Below are positions 1 through 8,844 of a stretch of 64,000 nt of DNA, piece after piece (position 1 is the first letter of the stretch; the number at the start of each line of letters is the position of its first letter). A model generated the notes under the pieces. It did not search any database and was not told where the DNA came from. It saw nothing but the letters and a program-made list of their open reading frames with translations. Position numbers and translations under genes: made by a program. This DNA comes from Beroe forskalii (taxonomy: Eukaryota; Ctenophora; Nuda; Beroida; Beroidae), in contig WFMF01000669.1 in the NCBI GenBank assembly GCA_011033025.1, positions 1 through 64,000 on the forward strand, read 5' to 3'.

Positions 1-69
1 GCGTTCCGTTCCTAAGCCCGCATAGGTGTGTCACACACCTATGCATATGCGGGCTTAAGAACGGAACGC
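1..69. repeat. Long near-perfect hairpin at the window edge
   Basis: The first 24 bases and bases 46-69 are inverted copies with one mismatch. Between them lies a second small palindrome (GGTGTGT / ACACACC). The structure may be one end of a foldback element cut by the window boundary. No coding potential was seen. Confidence 0.8.
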
Positions 70-167
70 GCAAACAGGGGTATACTGTTTTGCAAAGCTT
101 TTCGCTGTGTGTACGCGCTTCCCTACGAGGAAGGGCGCAACGCAAGCGCAAACAGGGGTTTACGTCT

Positions 168-535
168 TTATTGCCAGGCGTTGCCTTACCCCCATTAAAA
201 TAATGGGTCTGACGACGTCAGACAACGTCTTTACTAAGCGTTGCGCGGCGCGTACACACATCCATGCTGCATGCGGGCTCAGGAACGAAGATGGAGGAGC
301 TATCCGCTGCGCGCGCGTAAAACTAGGAATCTGGTTAGACCTTGACAGGCGTTGCCTGGCCCCTGCGCGCGGAAAAATATAGGGCGGGCAGACAACGTCT
401 GGCAAATGATTCAGTTAATTAATCGCTTCGTTCAAAGTTTTTGCCAGGCGTTGCCTGGCACCCTCGCGCGCGCCCCGACTCGCAGACTCGGGACCTTATT
501 TTGAAAAAATATGGGGCAGACAACATCTGGCAACA
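168..535. repeat. Three miniature foldback units
   Basis: Three times (from about 170, 340 and 441) a TTGCCAGGCGTTGCCT-like arm is followed 30-60 bases later by its approximate inverse, CAGACAACGTCTGGC (about 218, 388 and 515). Each unit can fold as an 18-20 bp stem, and the arms are themselves partly palindromic, for example TGCCAGGC-GTT-GCCTGGCA near 442-460. The stretch is GC-rich against AT-rich surroundings. It looks like tandem or nested copies of a very short non-autonomous element. A related fragment lies near 31850-31880. Confidence 0.6.
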
Positions 536-816
536 AAGTTTAAGATTGATTCATCAAATTTATCCATTTCATCATATTACATATTCTGTAGGGTAACCGC
601 TGATGATTCACAGTTTAGTTTCTTCCGCCTCTTATGTCAATCTTTGAATTAGGAAATCGATATTCAGTATTTTGTTATGTTTGTAGTATTCCCATACACA
701 TCTATAGATAAGACATTGGATTTGGCTCCTAATTAGGAGTGTATTAGATTTATTAATGAATCAATTATCAAATTTCAATTTCTTCAGAATAAATCTGTGC
801 CCAGACTTGAGTCATG
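536..816. other. AT-rich DNA, nothing recognised
   Basis: No gene, repeat or RNA structure was recognised in this stretch. Confidence 0.5.
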
Positions 817-976
817 TTATACCTGTATGTATATTATGATGTAATGAGCCTACCTGTATGTTATTTCTTATTGGTACCTGCTTGCGGTACAATGTTCATG
901 TTTTTAACTTATTGTTGTATTTCGAGTACCTTGTTAGGGTGCATGATGAAAGAATAAGTGTGGCGAGGAATTGTAT
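817..976 (+). repeat. 160-bp direct repeat, copy 1
   Basis: Almost identical to 1277-1435, with only scattered substitutions and small indels. It runs from TTATACCTGTATGTATATTA to GGCGAGGAATTGTAT. It ends in an AT-rich tail with ATA triplets around 1005-1020, as expected of a truncated retroelement 3' end. It could alternatively be one of a pair of short flanking repeats. Confidence 0.75.
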
Positions 977-1276
977 TTTTAAATTTGATATGTTATCATA
1001 CTTTATAATAATAATAATAATTTAAACTTATAGATTATAGTGGCACATCAACTTAATTAATTGCACAGCTGTGCCACGAAAACAGAGAATCAAAAATGCA
1101 TTGACAGTGCACTAACACAACAACATAAAACTTTATAATAATGTCAAATAATTTAAAATACTGTAAGATAAGTTTTAATTTGAGCACTGTCAGAGTAACG
1201 AAAACCTTTATATACAGAAATAATTAAACAATTGTTAAATAATAGCAGATCAGTAATTTTGTGGCAGAATGCAAGC

Positions 1277-1480
1277 TTATACCTGTATGTATATTATGAT
1301 GTAATGAGCCTGCCTGTAAGTTATTTATTATTGGTACCTGCTTGCGGTACAATGTTCAGGTTTTTTAACTTATTGTTTCTTCGAGTACCTTGTTAGGGTG
1401 CATGATGAAAGAATAAGTGTGGCGAGGAATTGTATCCAGTTGTGTTGTCATACGACAAAAATGTTATCTTATCTTATCTT
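1277..1480 (+). mobile_element. 160-bp direct repeat copy 2 with TTATC tail (probable LINE 3' end)
   Basis: The second copy of the 817-976 repeat continues into GACAAAAATGTTATCTTATC and further TTATC units at 1454-1480. The same tail occurs at 3711-3739. A shared 3' end carrying a short tandem repeat is typical of 5'-truncated non-LTR retrotransposons. No reverse-transcriptase frame is present here, so the class is inferred. Confidence 0.5.
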
Positions 1481-1668
1481 GGATGTTTGGGCATATGGTC
1501 ATGTTGAAAGCTGTCTTGACACATTTGAGGACCGATTTTTACCCATTTTTCACCTCAAAATGTTAATTACGTTTTATTTGTACTTATACTCATAATTTTG
1601 AGATGATACTTCATGACACTATTACACAGTGGTTAAAATGTCTTATGATACCAATTTTAGGTCTGTAT

Positions 1669-3403
1669 CTCAACCACTGTGGAGCCAGTGACTAGAATTA
1701 ACCAGGTTTTTGTTCACGGGATTCCAGAGAGCAGCATTAGGTTAAACATAATTTTTCAAATTGATTCACCTCTGGAAATGCATTGAGAACATACTTCACC
1801 TGGTTGAGTAACTTTGGTTACTCAACTGATGTGGAGCATCCTTATGAATGAAAGGCGATTTTTAAATGTCCACAGAATCAAAAGTTAAGTGAATAGAGAT
1901 GTCAAACCTTTGTTAAAAACTAAAACAAATATGTATGATTACAATTTTGAATGATTGAAATGTGTAACAGTCCTCAACCAGCGTGGAGCTGCATTCTAAT
2001 AAACAGAATGCTAATGGAAAGTGCTTCAAGTTCAATTTAAGTTGCATTTTCAACCAGAGAGGGTCTTTGATCACTATGGCAGTCCAGACATAGATAGAAA
2101 GTAAGTCATGTGACTCCTTATAGGTATCCTCAACCAATGTGGAGCCTTTTATTCACAAGTGAAGATGTACAAACCTATCGTCTCTTTCTAAGAAGAGGTG
2201 TGTCTGTTAAAGGTTTTAAATCAAACATAAAATATGATTCATTGATACTTTACATTAGACCAGCTCTGATGTGTCCTTACTCAACCATGTGGAGACAATT
2301 GCGGGCGCGAATTGATCATCTATAATCCAGCTTCAATATACAATTTTTACTACTACTGTATTTAGAACAACAGGAATGATCCAGAGATGTTTTGTACTGC
2401 TGTTTGAAAACATGTGAGTTGAATGGCATAAACTCAACCAGTGTGGAGCTTGCCGTCATGCAAGTCTGGGACATGATTTGTAACCTACTGGGCTAACGTG
2501 ATATGTAAGAGTTTTTTGGGTGATTTAGTGATGATGTGATTCGTTGACGTAATCACAAAATCTTGTCGTTTTGTTTTGTCTGTGGCATATCATAAAAAAC
2601 TCAACCAAAGTGGAGCAGTCTCTAAAATATCTAAATAACTATATCTAATTACCTGCTGCAAAATCAATTAGGTACTGTTTCTGTTATTTTGTTGCATGAG
2701 TTTTATGTGTGACTTGTTTGCGTCTGTGTTAACAACAGCTCCACATGGTTGAGAGTCTCATTCACCTTGATTGTTTATTATTTTGTTGTTTGAACACTAT
2801 CCTCCACTATCCAAGCATGATCATCAGTTAAAATTACAGATTTCCTCAACCAAAGCAAGAATTAGCTGAAGATCTAATAGGAGTTGCCAATACAAACTGG
2901 AAGAGTGTCTCCACATGGTTGAGATATTATTCAAGATAGCATCCTTTTTTTTTGCTCGTAAATAGATACTGGATAACTTTGAATGAACATTACATTGATT
3001 TGAATATTCAACCAGATGTGGAGACTGATCTAAATTATAGATATGGGTACAGCTCCACATGGTTGAGGCTATATCATCCAATTAGCTAACAATCATGTCA
3101 GTAAACCCTTATGGAGCAACAAAATACTAAATGAGCCTGTATAACCAACGTGTGGCTTCATAATTGATATAAATTTGATGGTTACCTACAATTTCTCATT
3201 TTCCACATTTTAGAATTGAAGGGTGAGAGTATTTGAAATAGTTCTCCACACTGGTTGAGGTCACTAGAGAACTTTTATGGCCTCAAACATTTGGCCAGAA
3301 GATGACTTCAGCTAAAATTGAAAATTCTGACTCCAAATTGGACATAAAACCCTGGTTGAGGGAATTTAATATTTATTTTCAATCTTTCTCCACATTGGTT
3401 GAG
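1669..3403. repeat. Array of interspersed 17-bp repeats with unique spacers and a polarity switch
   Basis: The motif CTCAACCANTGTGGAGC recurs in forward orientation at 1669, 1821, 1973, 2129, 2280, 2433 and 2600. Start-to-start steps are 152, 152, 156, 151, 153 and 167 bp. From 2738 it continues mostly in reverse (GCTCCACATGGTTGAG) at 2738, 2907, 3052, 3243 and 3387. One forward copy lies at 3008, with weaker or half copies at 1797, 2050, 2844, 3141, 3352, 3485, 3505, 3613 and 3643. The roughly 135-bp spacers show no similarity to one another by eye. The motif is a loose dyad. A CRISPR is excluded by the eukaryotic setting, the short repeat and the long spacers. A decayed satellite keeping only a bound box, or an array of protein-binding sites, are the readings I prefer. 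Confidence 0.8.
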
Positions 3404-4160
3404 GAATAAATGTCAGAAACCTTAATTAAAAGTTGTGAAATGATGTAACCCATTAGCTACTGAAATTTCGATCAAAATGTCCATCTGGAGCTGGTTGAGG
3501 GCCTTGCTCCACACGTAGCTCCACATATCATATATTAGGCTATATCTTTGGAACCAATCAAGCTTTTAATTTCGTTCTTTAAAAAATAGATGTAAAATTT
3601 CCTCGGGCAGAAGTCTCCACATGACTCAAAATGATAAATACTGGTGGAGCCCCTCAACCAAGCATTTTATGGACTATAAAATATGTCAAGACAGCTTTCA
3701 ACATGACCTTATGACAAAAATGTTATCTTATCTTATCTTTAATTTATGCCGGTTCTACAGTTATAATGCATGTTCTAATGCTTTGCATTTTTTGCTTTAT
3801 CAGTATGATTATGATCTTTAGTCTAATCTTTTATCAAATGTTCAATTTATTTTTTATCATCACTCTCCTTCCCTATTAAAGTATTAAACCTTGAATCAGA
3901 TAATATTGATTGATATCAGATTTTATTAGTTTATAATTAAATATTTGATTCTGTTATTGTGATACACCATCCATCATGGATGTTTGGTGCTTCCTCAAGC
4001 TATATAATATTTCACTCTCTTCGGAGATTTTTCCCCATTTATGCATAAATCTGCAGAATTTAGTTTGTTATTGCTTTGCAAGTTTTAACCATTATGATGA
4101 TATGATTTGAATATGATTATCTTATACGAATATATGATCTTCTGCCACTCGTGCATTGTT
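3404..4160. other. Degenerate motif copies, LINE-type tail, then featureless DNA
   Basis: Half copies of the 17-bp motif continue to about 3662. At 3711-3739 the sequence GACAAAAATGTTATCTTATC and following TTATC units repeat the tail seen at 1454-1480. Beyond that the stretch is AT-rich with nothing recognised. Confidence 0.5.
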
Positions 4161-4174
4161 CCTTTTCACAACCA

Positions 4175-4206
4175 ATGCACCCTCGTACACAGGAACACTG
4201 TTCTCC
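4175..4206. repeat. Short hairpin
   Basis: GTACACAGGA and its inverse TCCTGTGTAC flank a roughly 10-base centre, forming a compact stem inside otherwise unassigned repeat DNA. Function is unknown. Confidence 0.55.
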
Positions 4207-4239
4207 TGTGTACGTTGTATACTAAACAGCTGGGTTGCC

Positions 4240-5560
4240 ATAGTCTGGTCACGGCATCCGTAAGACCCAGTGCCCCATACTGTTCTCGCACCCTTGAAGC
4301 TGCGGCTGCACCCTGGTCTCATCACCCAGTGAAGATGGTGAGTCCGAGACTGTATGGGTCCCTCCCGTGGTGAGTGGCGGTAACTGCCATTCATTTGTTG
4401 TCGAGGCAGGCTAATACACAGTGATTACCTGGCAGAGCACCCAGGTAGACCCTCCTGATCAGGTTCTGAGCAGGGGGTCAACACGTTTCTTTCCTGGCTT
4501 TTTCATTTCACTCACTCATCTCACTTTAGGGCGCCAGCTTGACTGGCCAAAACGTTAGAATAAACGCCAACACACATCTCCTCTCCAACTTTTCACAAAC
4601 TCCCTCCACACAGGAATACTAGACAGGGCAAATAACCATTGTAAAGTGACACTTGATATTTATCTAACTAAGCTACACAATAATAAAACTAACAGAAATC
4701 TATGCATCCTTCTCAAAATAATTACTGGACACAATAACCTCAATAGTCACCTACACAGATTGAATATGGCACTTGATCCTCTTTGTGATTACTGTGACTT
4801 ACAAAACTGTGGAATTGACCCGTTTTCTGCCCGGATGAGACAGCAATGCACATTCTAGAAGAATGTCAGCCTTCTCCCTACAGAGAATTTACCACTTCAA
4901 TACCATAATATTAAACTATAAGACATAATTAACTCTAAGCAGCCACTATCATCAACCCCTGCAAAATAACAAAATTCTTCACAAAATCCGCCTGCTTCAA
5001 TAAAATCCCACAATTTACAGAGCCCATATCTCCAAGAAAAGCAAGAAGATGAAATCCTGATAAATAAAAACCAAATACAACATCCCAAAATACACTTCTA
5101 CCTACTTCTTATTTGGTATCCAAGAGCCACTAACTCTTTGGGCTGGGTTTATGCCCTTTGTACCTGGCTGAAGCTGCATCTTTGTGCAGTCAAAACAGAA
5201 GGACTCTATGTTTTCAGACTACTGATGCAGACCATCTCGTGCGTCATTAGTTGGGAGGAGGTGGTACATAGCCACCTTCAGCTGATAGCTGACCTAATCT
5301 GCAGGCACGCCCTGACTTGCTTTGCAGTCTGTTTGAAGCCACGGGCATTGGTAGAATTCCAGACCTGTGTGGTCCAGGACTGGGTTCTGCTCTCAGCTCA
5401 GGATATAACCCGGCAGTCGGGTGGCCTAAAAACCACCTAGGAGTTCACACCCTTGGCCTAGTGTATAGGGAAGTCTCTATGCTCTGCATGGCTGCCACCG
5501 GCCTGGTTGATTAAACCGACCTTGGCCATTTTACTAAGACTAAGAAGAATATGATCTTCT
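4240..5560 (+). mobile_element. Non-LTR retrotransposon remnant (C-terminal coding and 3' UTR)
   Basis: Around 4640-4890, in two forward frames, lies the peptide pattern TGHNNLNSHLHRLNMA...CDYC...DETAMHILEEC. This matches the family pattern TGH-x-HLHRIG-x-CxxC-x-E-T-x-H-[IL]-L-x-C found at the C-terminus of many LINE polyproteins. The two halves are in different frames, so the copy is dead. Downstream to 5514 are open but unrecognised stretches. The remnant ends near ACTAAGACTAAGAAGAA at about 5535-5550, a typical 3' simple-repeat tail. It sits about 250 bp upstream of the nephrocystin-like sequence on the same strand. Confidence 0.65.
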
Positions 5561-5804
5561 ATCATTGATGATTGATATGGTAAAAAAGAATCATTGGTAT
5601 AATGAAAGGAAGTGTGATGGTTTAATACCATAACTTATTCTATTTCTATTTCTATAAAGGAATCTCTATCTTCATCAATTGATATCTTGAAGAAATTTTT
5701 CTTTATTATTTGAAAAAAAAATATTTGAATATATTCTATCAAACCTTTTATCAAAGAAGATTTTATCAAATATTTTTCAAATTTATCATGTATTCTTTAA
5801 GGTC

Positions 5805-7733
5805 ATGAAAAGTGGGGCAAAGCATAATGCATCATTAACCAGAAAAGTTGAGCAGCTAAAACTACAATGTGATGATGAACTATTCAGTTCCAGTAATGGA
5901 GAAGTAAATCCTTCATTGCAAAATGATTTTTCAAACAAGGCAAAAGCTCTTTTGCAAGAGGTTTGCAAGCAACAGAAAAACAAAGGTGATGATGAATTTG
6001 AACACATAAAATTGTATCTAACCTCATTGATTGATCGAATTGATGCTCTTGGAACTAATGATGTTGAGGCAGACTATTTTAGATCAGTGCAATCAGATGA
6101 ACTTTCTGATAATGAAGAAGAAATAATTGGTGAAGATGATGGTAGTGAAAGTGAAGATGAGGAACTTGAGGACGATGATGAATATGAAGATGATATTGAG
6201 GAGGAGGAGGAAGAAGATGATGAGGATTTGGAGGAAGATGATTATTCTGAAGTCACTGAGAGAACTGAGTCTATTAATTCAAGTACTGTTAACAGTGTAA
6301 TTTGTGAAGCAATTGGAAATTACACTGCTCAAGAAGCTGGGGATTTATCTTTTGCCAAAGGTACCAAATTTTCTGTTAAATCTCAGAGAAGAGATGGCTG
6401 GTGGGAGGCTGAAGATTTAGAATCTGGAGCTTCTGGTATGGTTCCAAGTAATTTCATGAGAATTCTTTGTGTTGAGGAAAGCAAAGCTGAATCTGGTAAA
6501 ATGAGAGAAGTAAGGAAAAGTGTAAAATTCGAACAGTTAAAAACACTGCTTGTTTTGCACTCTGGTTCTAGACCCTCCACTTTTATTCAGTTTCTTACAG
6601 ACAACAATAACTATCTTCTGAGTACATGGCTACACCCCAGACTTTCTGCTACCTGCATATCTTACAAAGATCTAAACTGGGATCTTCCTAATAATAGACT
6701 AGTCCCTGTAACAAGCATCAACAGAATAATCACAATAAACATTCTGCGAAACATTCCTCCACCAAAAGCAAATGCTCAAATCATTGCAAGAAGGGTGCAC
6801 TTGGCAATAACAACGCGTATTAGTGGTGATAAGTTCTTTTTAAGTAACATTCATACTATCAACTGTGTATGGAATGCAGCTGATCCTTCAACCTGGAAAC
6901 TTCTTCGCAACAATGGCTCATGGTTCTATCCAAAAGTTATTTGTAGAATTGAGTCAAGTGATGCTAACTTAGGACTTTTAGTTGAAGCCTGTTGTGTACA
7001 TCGTAATAGTGAGACTGGAGAACTGTTTGAAGTTTGTCAGGCATGGACTTTCCTACCACTCTTTCAATCTAATGGTGTTCCAGTGCCTAACAAAACTAGA
7101 AACAGTTCCTCTGTATGGTGGCTTGCCCTTTGAATCTGGTGTGGAGGTGGATGAAGGATGGCCTCAGAGGAGAACATTTGGAAGGGCTGCCAAACCAGAA
7201 ATAAATGTCAGCATTGCAACTATATCTCGCTTCAAGGAGCAAGTTATATCTCAACTTCAAGCACCATTTTACTGAGTACTCTACATATAAAACAGTTGCA
7301 CTTTTTAGAAGGGCATGTGGAGAATCTCTTCTCAAAGACTCTGATAATAGTGAACATGGAGTTAAGTTTGATTCTACATTGTCCCTCATGCTACAAATGG
7401 CTGATCAGCCAGTCCTAATAGATATATTCAAACGAACATATGCAGAGGACTAAAGTTCTTAGAAGAGCTGATAAAAAGGACCCAAAATTCATGAGGAAAT
7501 TTCTAGAGGATATGCTCAAGTCCACAATCTGGCCTATGCTTGCCAGTAGCACACCACAGCTTGCACACCATCCTGTTTCACGAATTGAAATAAATGATCA
7601 ACTGAATGCAGCTTCAGGAGTAGCCACCCAAGGTGGCCTCTCACTTTTTACTAAAGAAGGCCCTCATCTTCCATTTGATGTCTCTGAATTGACATATGTC
7701 CCCATTTATAAGCAATACTTTGTAAACCTATAA
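5805..7733 (+). pseudogene. NPHP1: Intronless nephrocystin-1-like gene broken by three frame changes
   Basis: Nephrocystin-1 is a ciliary transition-zone scaffold that binds NPHP2-4 partners and signalling proteins. The first frame (5805-7133, 442 codons) has an N-terminal helical segment (1-85), a Glu/Asp-rich tract (98-150) and an SH3 domain (about 165-221, with ALYDY-like AIGNYTAQ, DGWW at 197-200 and MVPSNFM). The nephrocystin homology domain follows. Homology then continues in a second frame (about 7115-7270, LYGGLPFESGVEVDEG), a third (about 7270-7452) and back to the first phase (about 7453-7733), ending PFDVSELTYVPIYKQYFVNL. Each change is equivalent to one extra base. No intron lies in roughly 1.9 kb, whereas neighbouring genes have many and vertebrate NPHP1 has about twenty exons. 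A decayed retrocopy is most likely, but no poly(A) tail was seen. Assembly errors in a real single-exon gene remain possible. Confidence 0.75.
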
Positions 7734-8013
7734 TTTTATATCAAAAATTATTTGGTGAAATACATTTTGTTGCTATTTCACGTTCAGAGTAAGTATTTAA
7801 AGAATTCTATGTAGGCAATATCTTTATTTTATCAGTTTATTGACACATTACAATATTACATGAAGCAGTTTTATCTTTTCATTGGATTACTGTAGGCCCC
7901 TCCGCCCCTTTATTATGGAGTGAATTAAAGGAACTTAAGAAAATTTAAGTGAAATTTTAAGTGCTTTTAGATGTTAAAAATCACTCATGATAAGAATTGA
8001 AACAATGATCAGA
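7734..8013. other. Spacer, nothing recognised
   Basis: AT-rich sequence after the nephrocystin-like stop codon. No poly(A) tract of the kind that would mark a retrocopy was seen. Confidence 0.5.
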
Positions 8014-8197
8014 AAGTGGTCAGTAGGGGTTCACCAGGGGGTCAGTAGGGGTTCACCAGGGGGTCAGTAGGGGGTCAGCAGGGGTTCAGTAGGGGGTCAG
8101 TAGGGGTTCACCAGGAGGTCAGCAGGGGTTCACCAGGGGGTCAGCAGGAGTTCAGTAGGGGGTCAGTAGGGGGTCATTGGTATACTTTCATACGACC
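8014..8197. mobile_element. Minisatellite-bearing TIR element, truncated copy
   Basis: Tandem G-rich units of about 12-23 bp (GGTCAGTAGGGGTTCACCAG) end in GGTCATTGGTATACTTTC followed by ATACGACC. The same units and the same terminal sequence occur in the complete element at 63117-63233. Here the left inverted terminus is missing, so this copy is truncated or rearranged. Confidence 0.7.
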
Positions 8198-8497
8198 GTA
8201 TAACTTACGATATATTAACATTATTATTATTAGCTACTATCATTATAGGTACATACATGTTATGTTGGCTTTGTACATAATTGTACAGTATTTTATTGAT
8301 ATCAAGATCATATTTTTGAAGACAGATATTTGAATCTTTTTTGTAATATTTATTGTTATAATTACATGTGTTATTTGTAATTAACTTTATTTCACTGTCC
8401 ATTTTCCAAATTGATAGACATGCCATTTTGCTGAACTCTGGATAAAACTTATCGAGTCAAAAATCGAAAAATAAATTGAAACATATGTGCCTATTTA

Positions 8498-8642
8498 GGG
8501 ATCATTCACATATTATGTAATCACCTAGGGGGGGGGGGCGTTCCATGTGATTATGTTACATGTTATTGTAACAATACAAATACTGAAAACTTTATTATGG
8601 GGGGGGGAGTTAAAATCGATTATGTAATATGTGAACGATCCC
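8498..8642. mobile_element. 145-bp MITE with TTA target duplication (PIF/Harbinger-like)
   Basis: GGGATCATTCACATATTATG at the left is matched by the inverse of ATATGTGAACGATCCC at the right, giving terminal inverted repeats of about 25 bp with few mismatches. TTA flanks both ends (8495-8497, 8643-8645). A 3-bp TWA duplication with GGG termini is characteristic of PIF/Harbinger MITEs. Two runs of nine to eleven G lie inside. It ends about 70 bp before the splice acceptor at 8714. Confidence 0.8.
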
Positions 8643-8714
8643 TTATCATAATTACTGTGAGAATTCATAAGTAAAGATGTGAGTAAGTCTTGCTACCTTC
8701 ATTTTTATCCACAG

Positions 8715-8844
8715 GAATGGCAACCAATTATGGTAATGGAAGTTACATCCCAAGAGGTCCTCCCAGTTACAGTGATAGTATTGGTCAGCAAAACCCGAGC
8801 TTTACAGGAAGTCACATAAATTCAAACAGTAATGAAGATAGAAG
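8715..8844 (+). CDS. Probable shared first coding exon (disordered N-terminus)
   Basis: A CAG acceptor at 8712-8714 implies an upstream 5' UTR exon. The ATG is at 8717 and the exon closes at a GT donor (8845) with two bases of a split codon. It encodes 42 residues beginning MATNYGNGSYIPRGPPSYSD and rich in Ser, Asn, Gly and Tyr, including PPSY, a WW-domain-binding PPxY motif. The phase fits the acceptor at 9834 (zinc-knuckle-like exon) and equally the acceptor at 15006 (DPP-like gene); both joins complete an Arg codon. The DPP-like exon set otherwise has no start codon, so I assign this exon to it. Use by both transcripts is inference. Confidence 0.6.

Noticed and set aside
1669..3403. CRISPR array
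   Set aside because: Repeats are 17 bp, spacers about 135 bp, orientation flips, no cas genes, and the DNA is clearly from an intron-bearing animal nucleus.
7090..7460. Programmed +1 frameshifting in the nephrocystin-like sequence
   Set aside because: Two changes coincide with stop codons, but no family precedent or slippery context is evident and there are three events in 350 bp; decay or base error is simpler.
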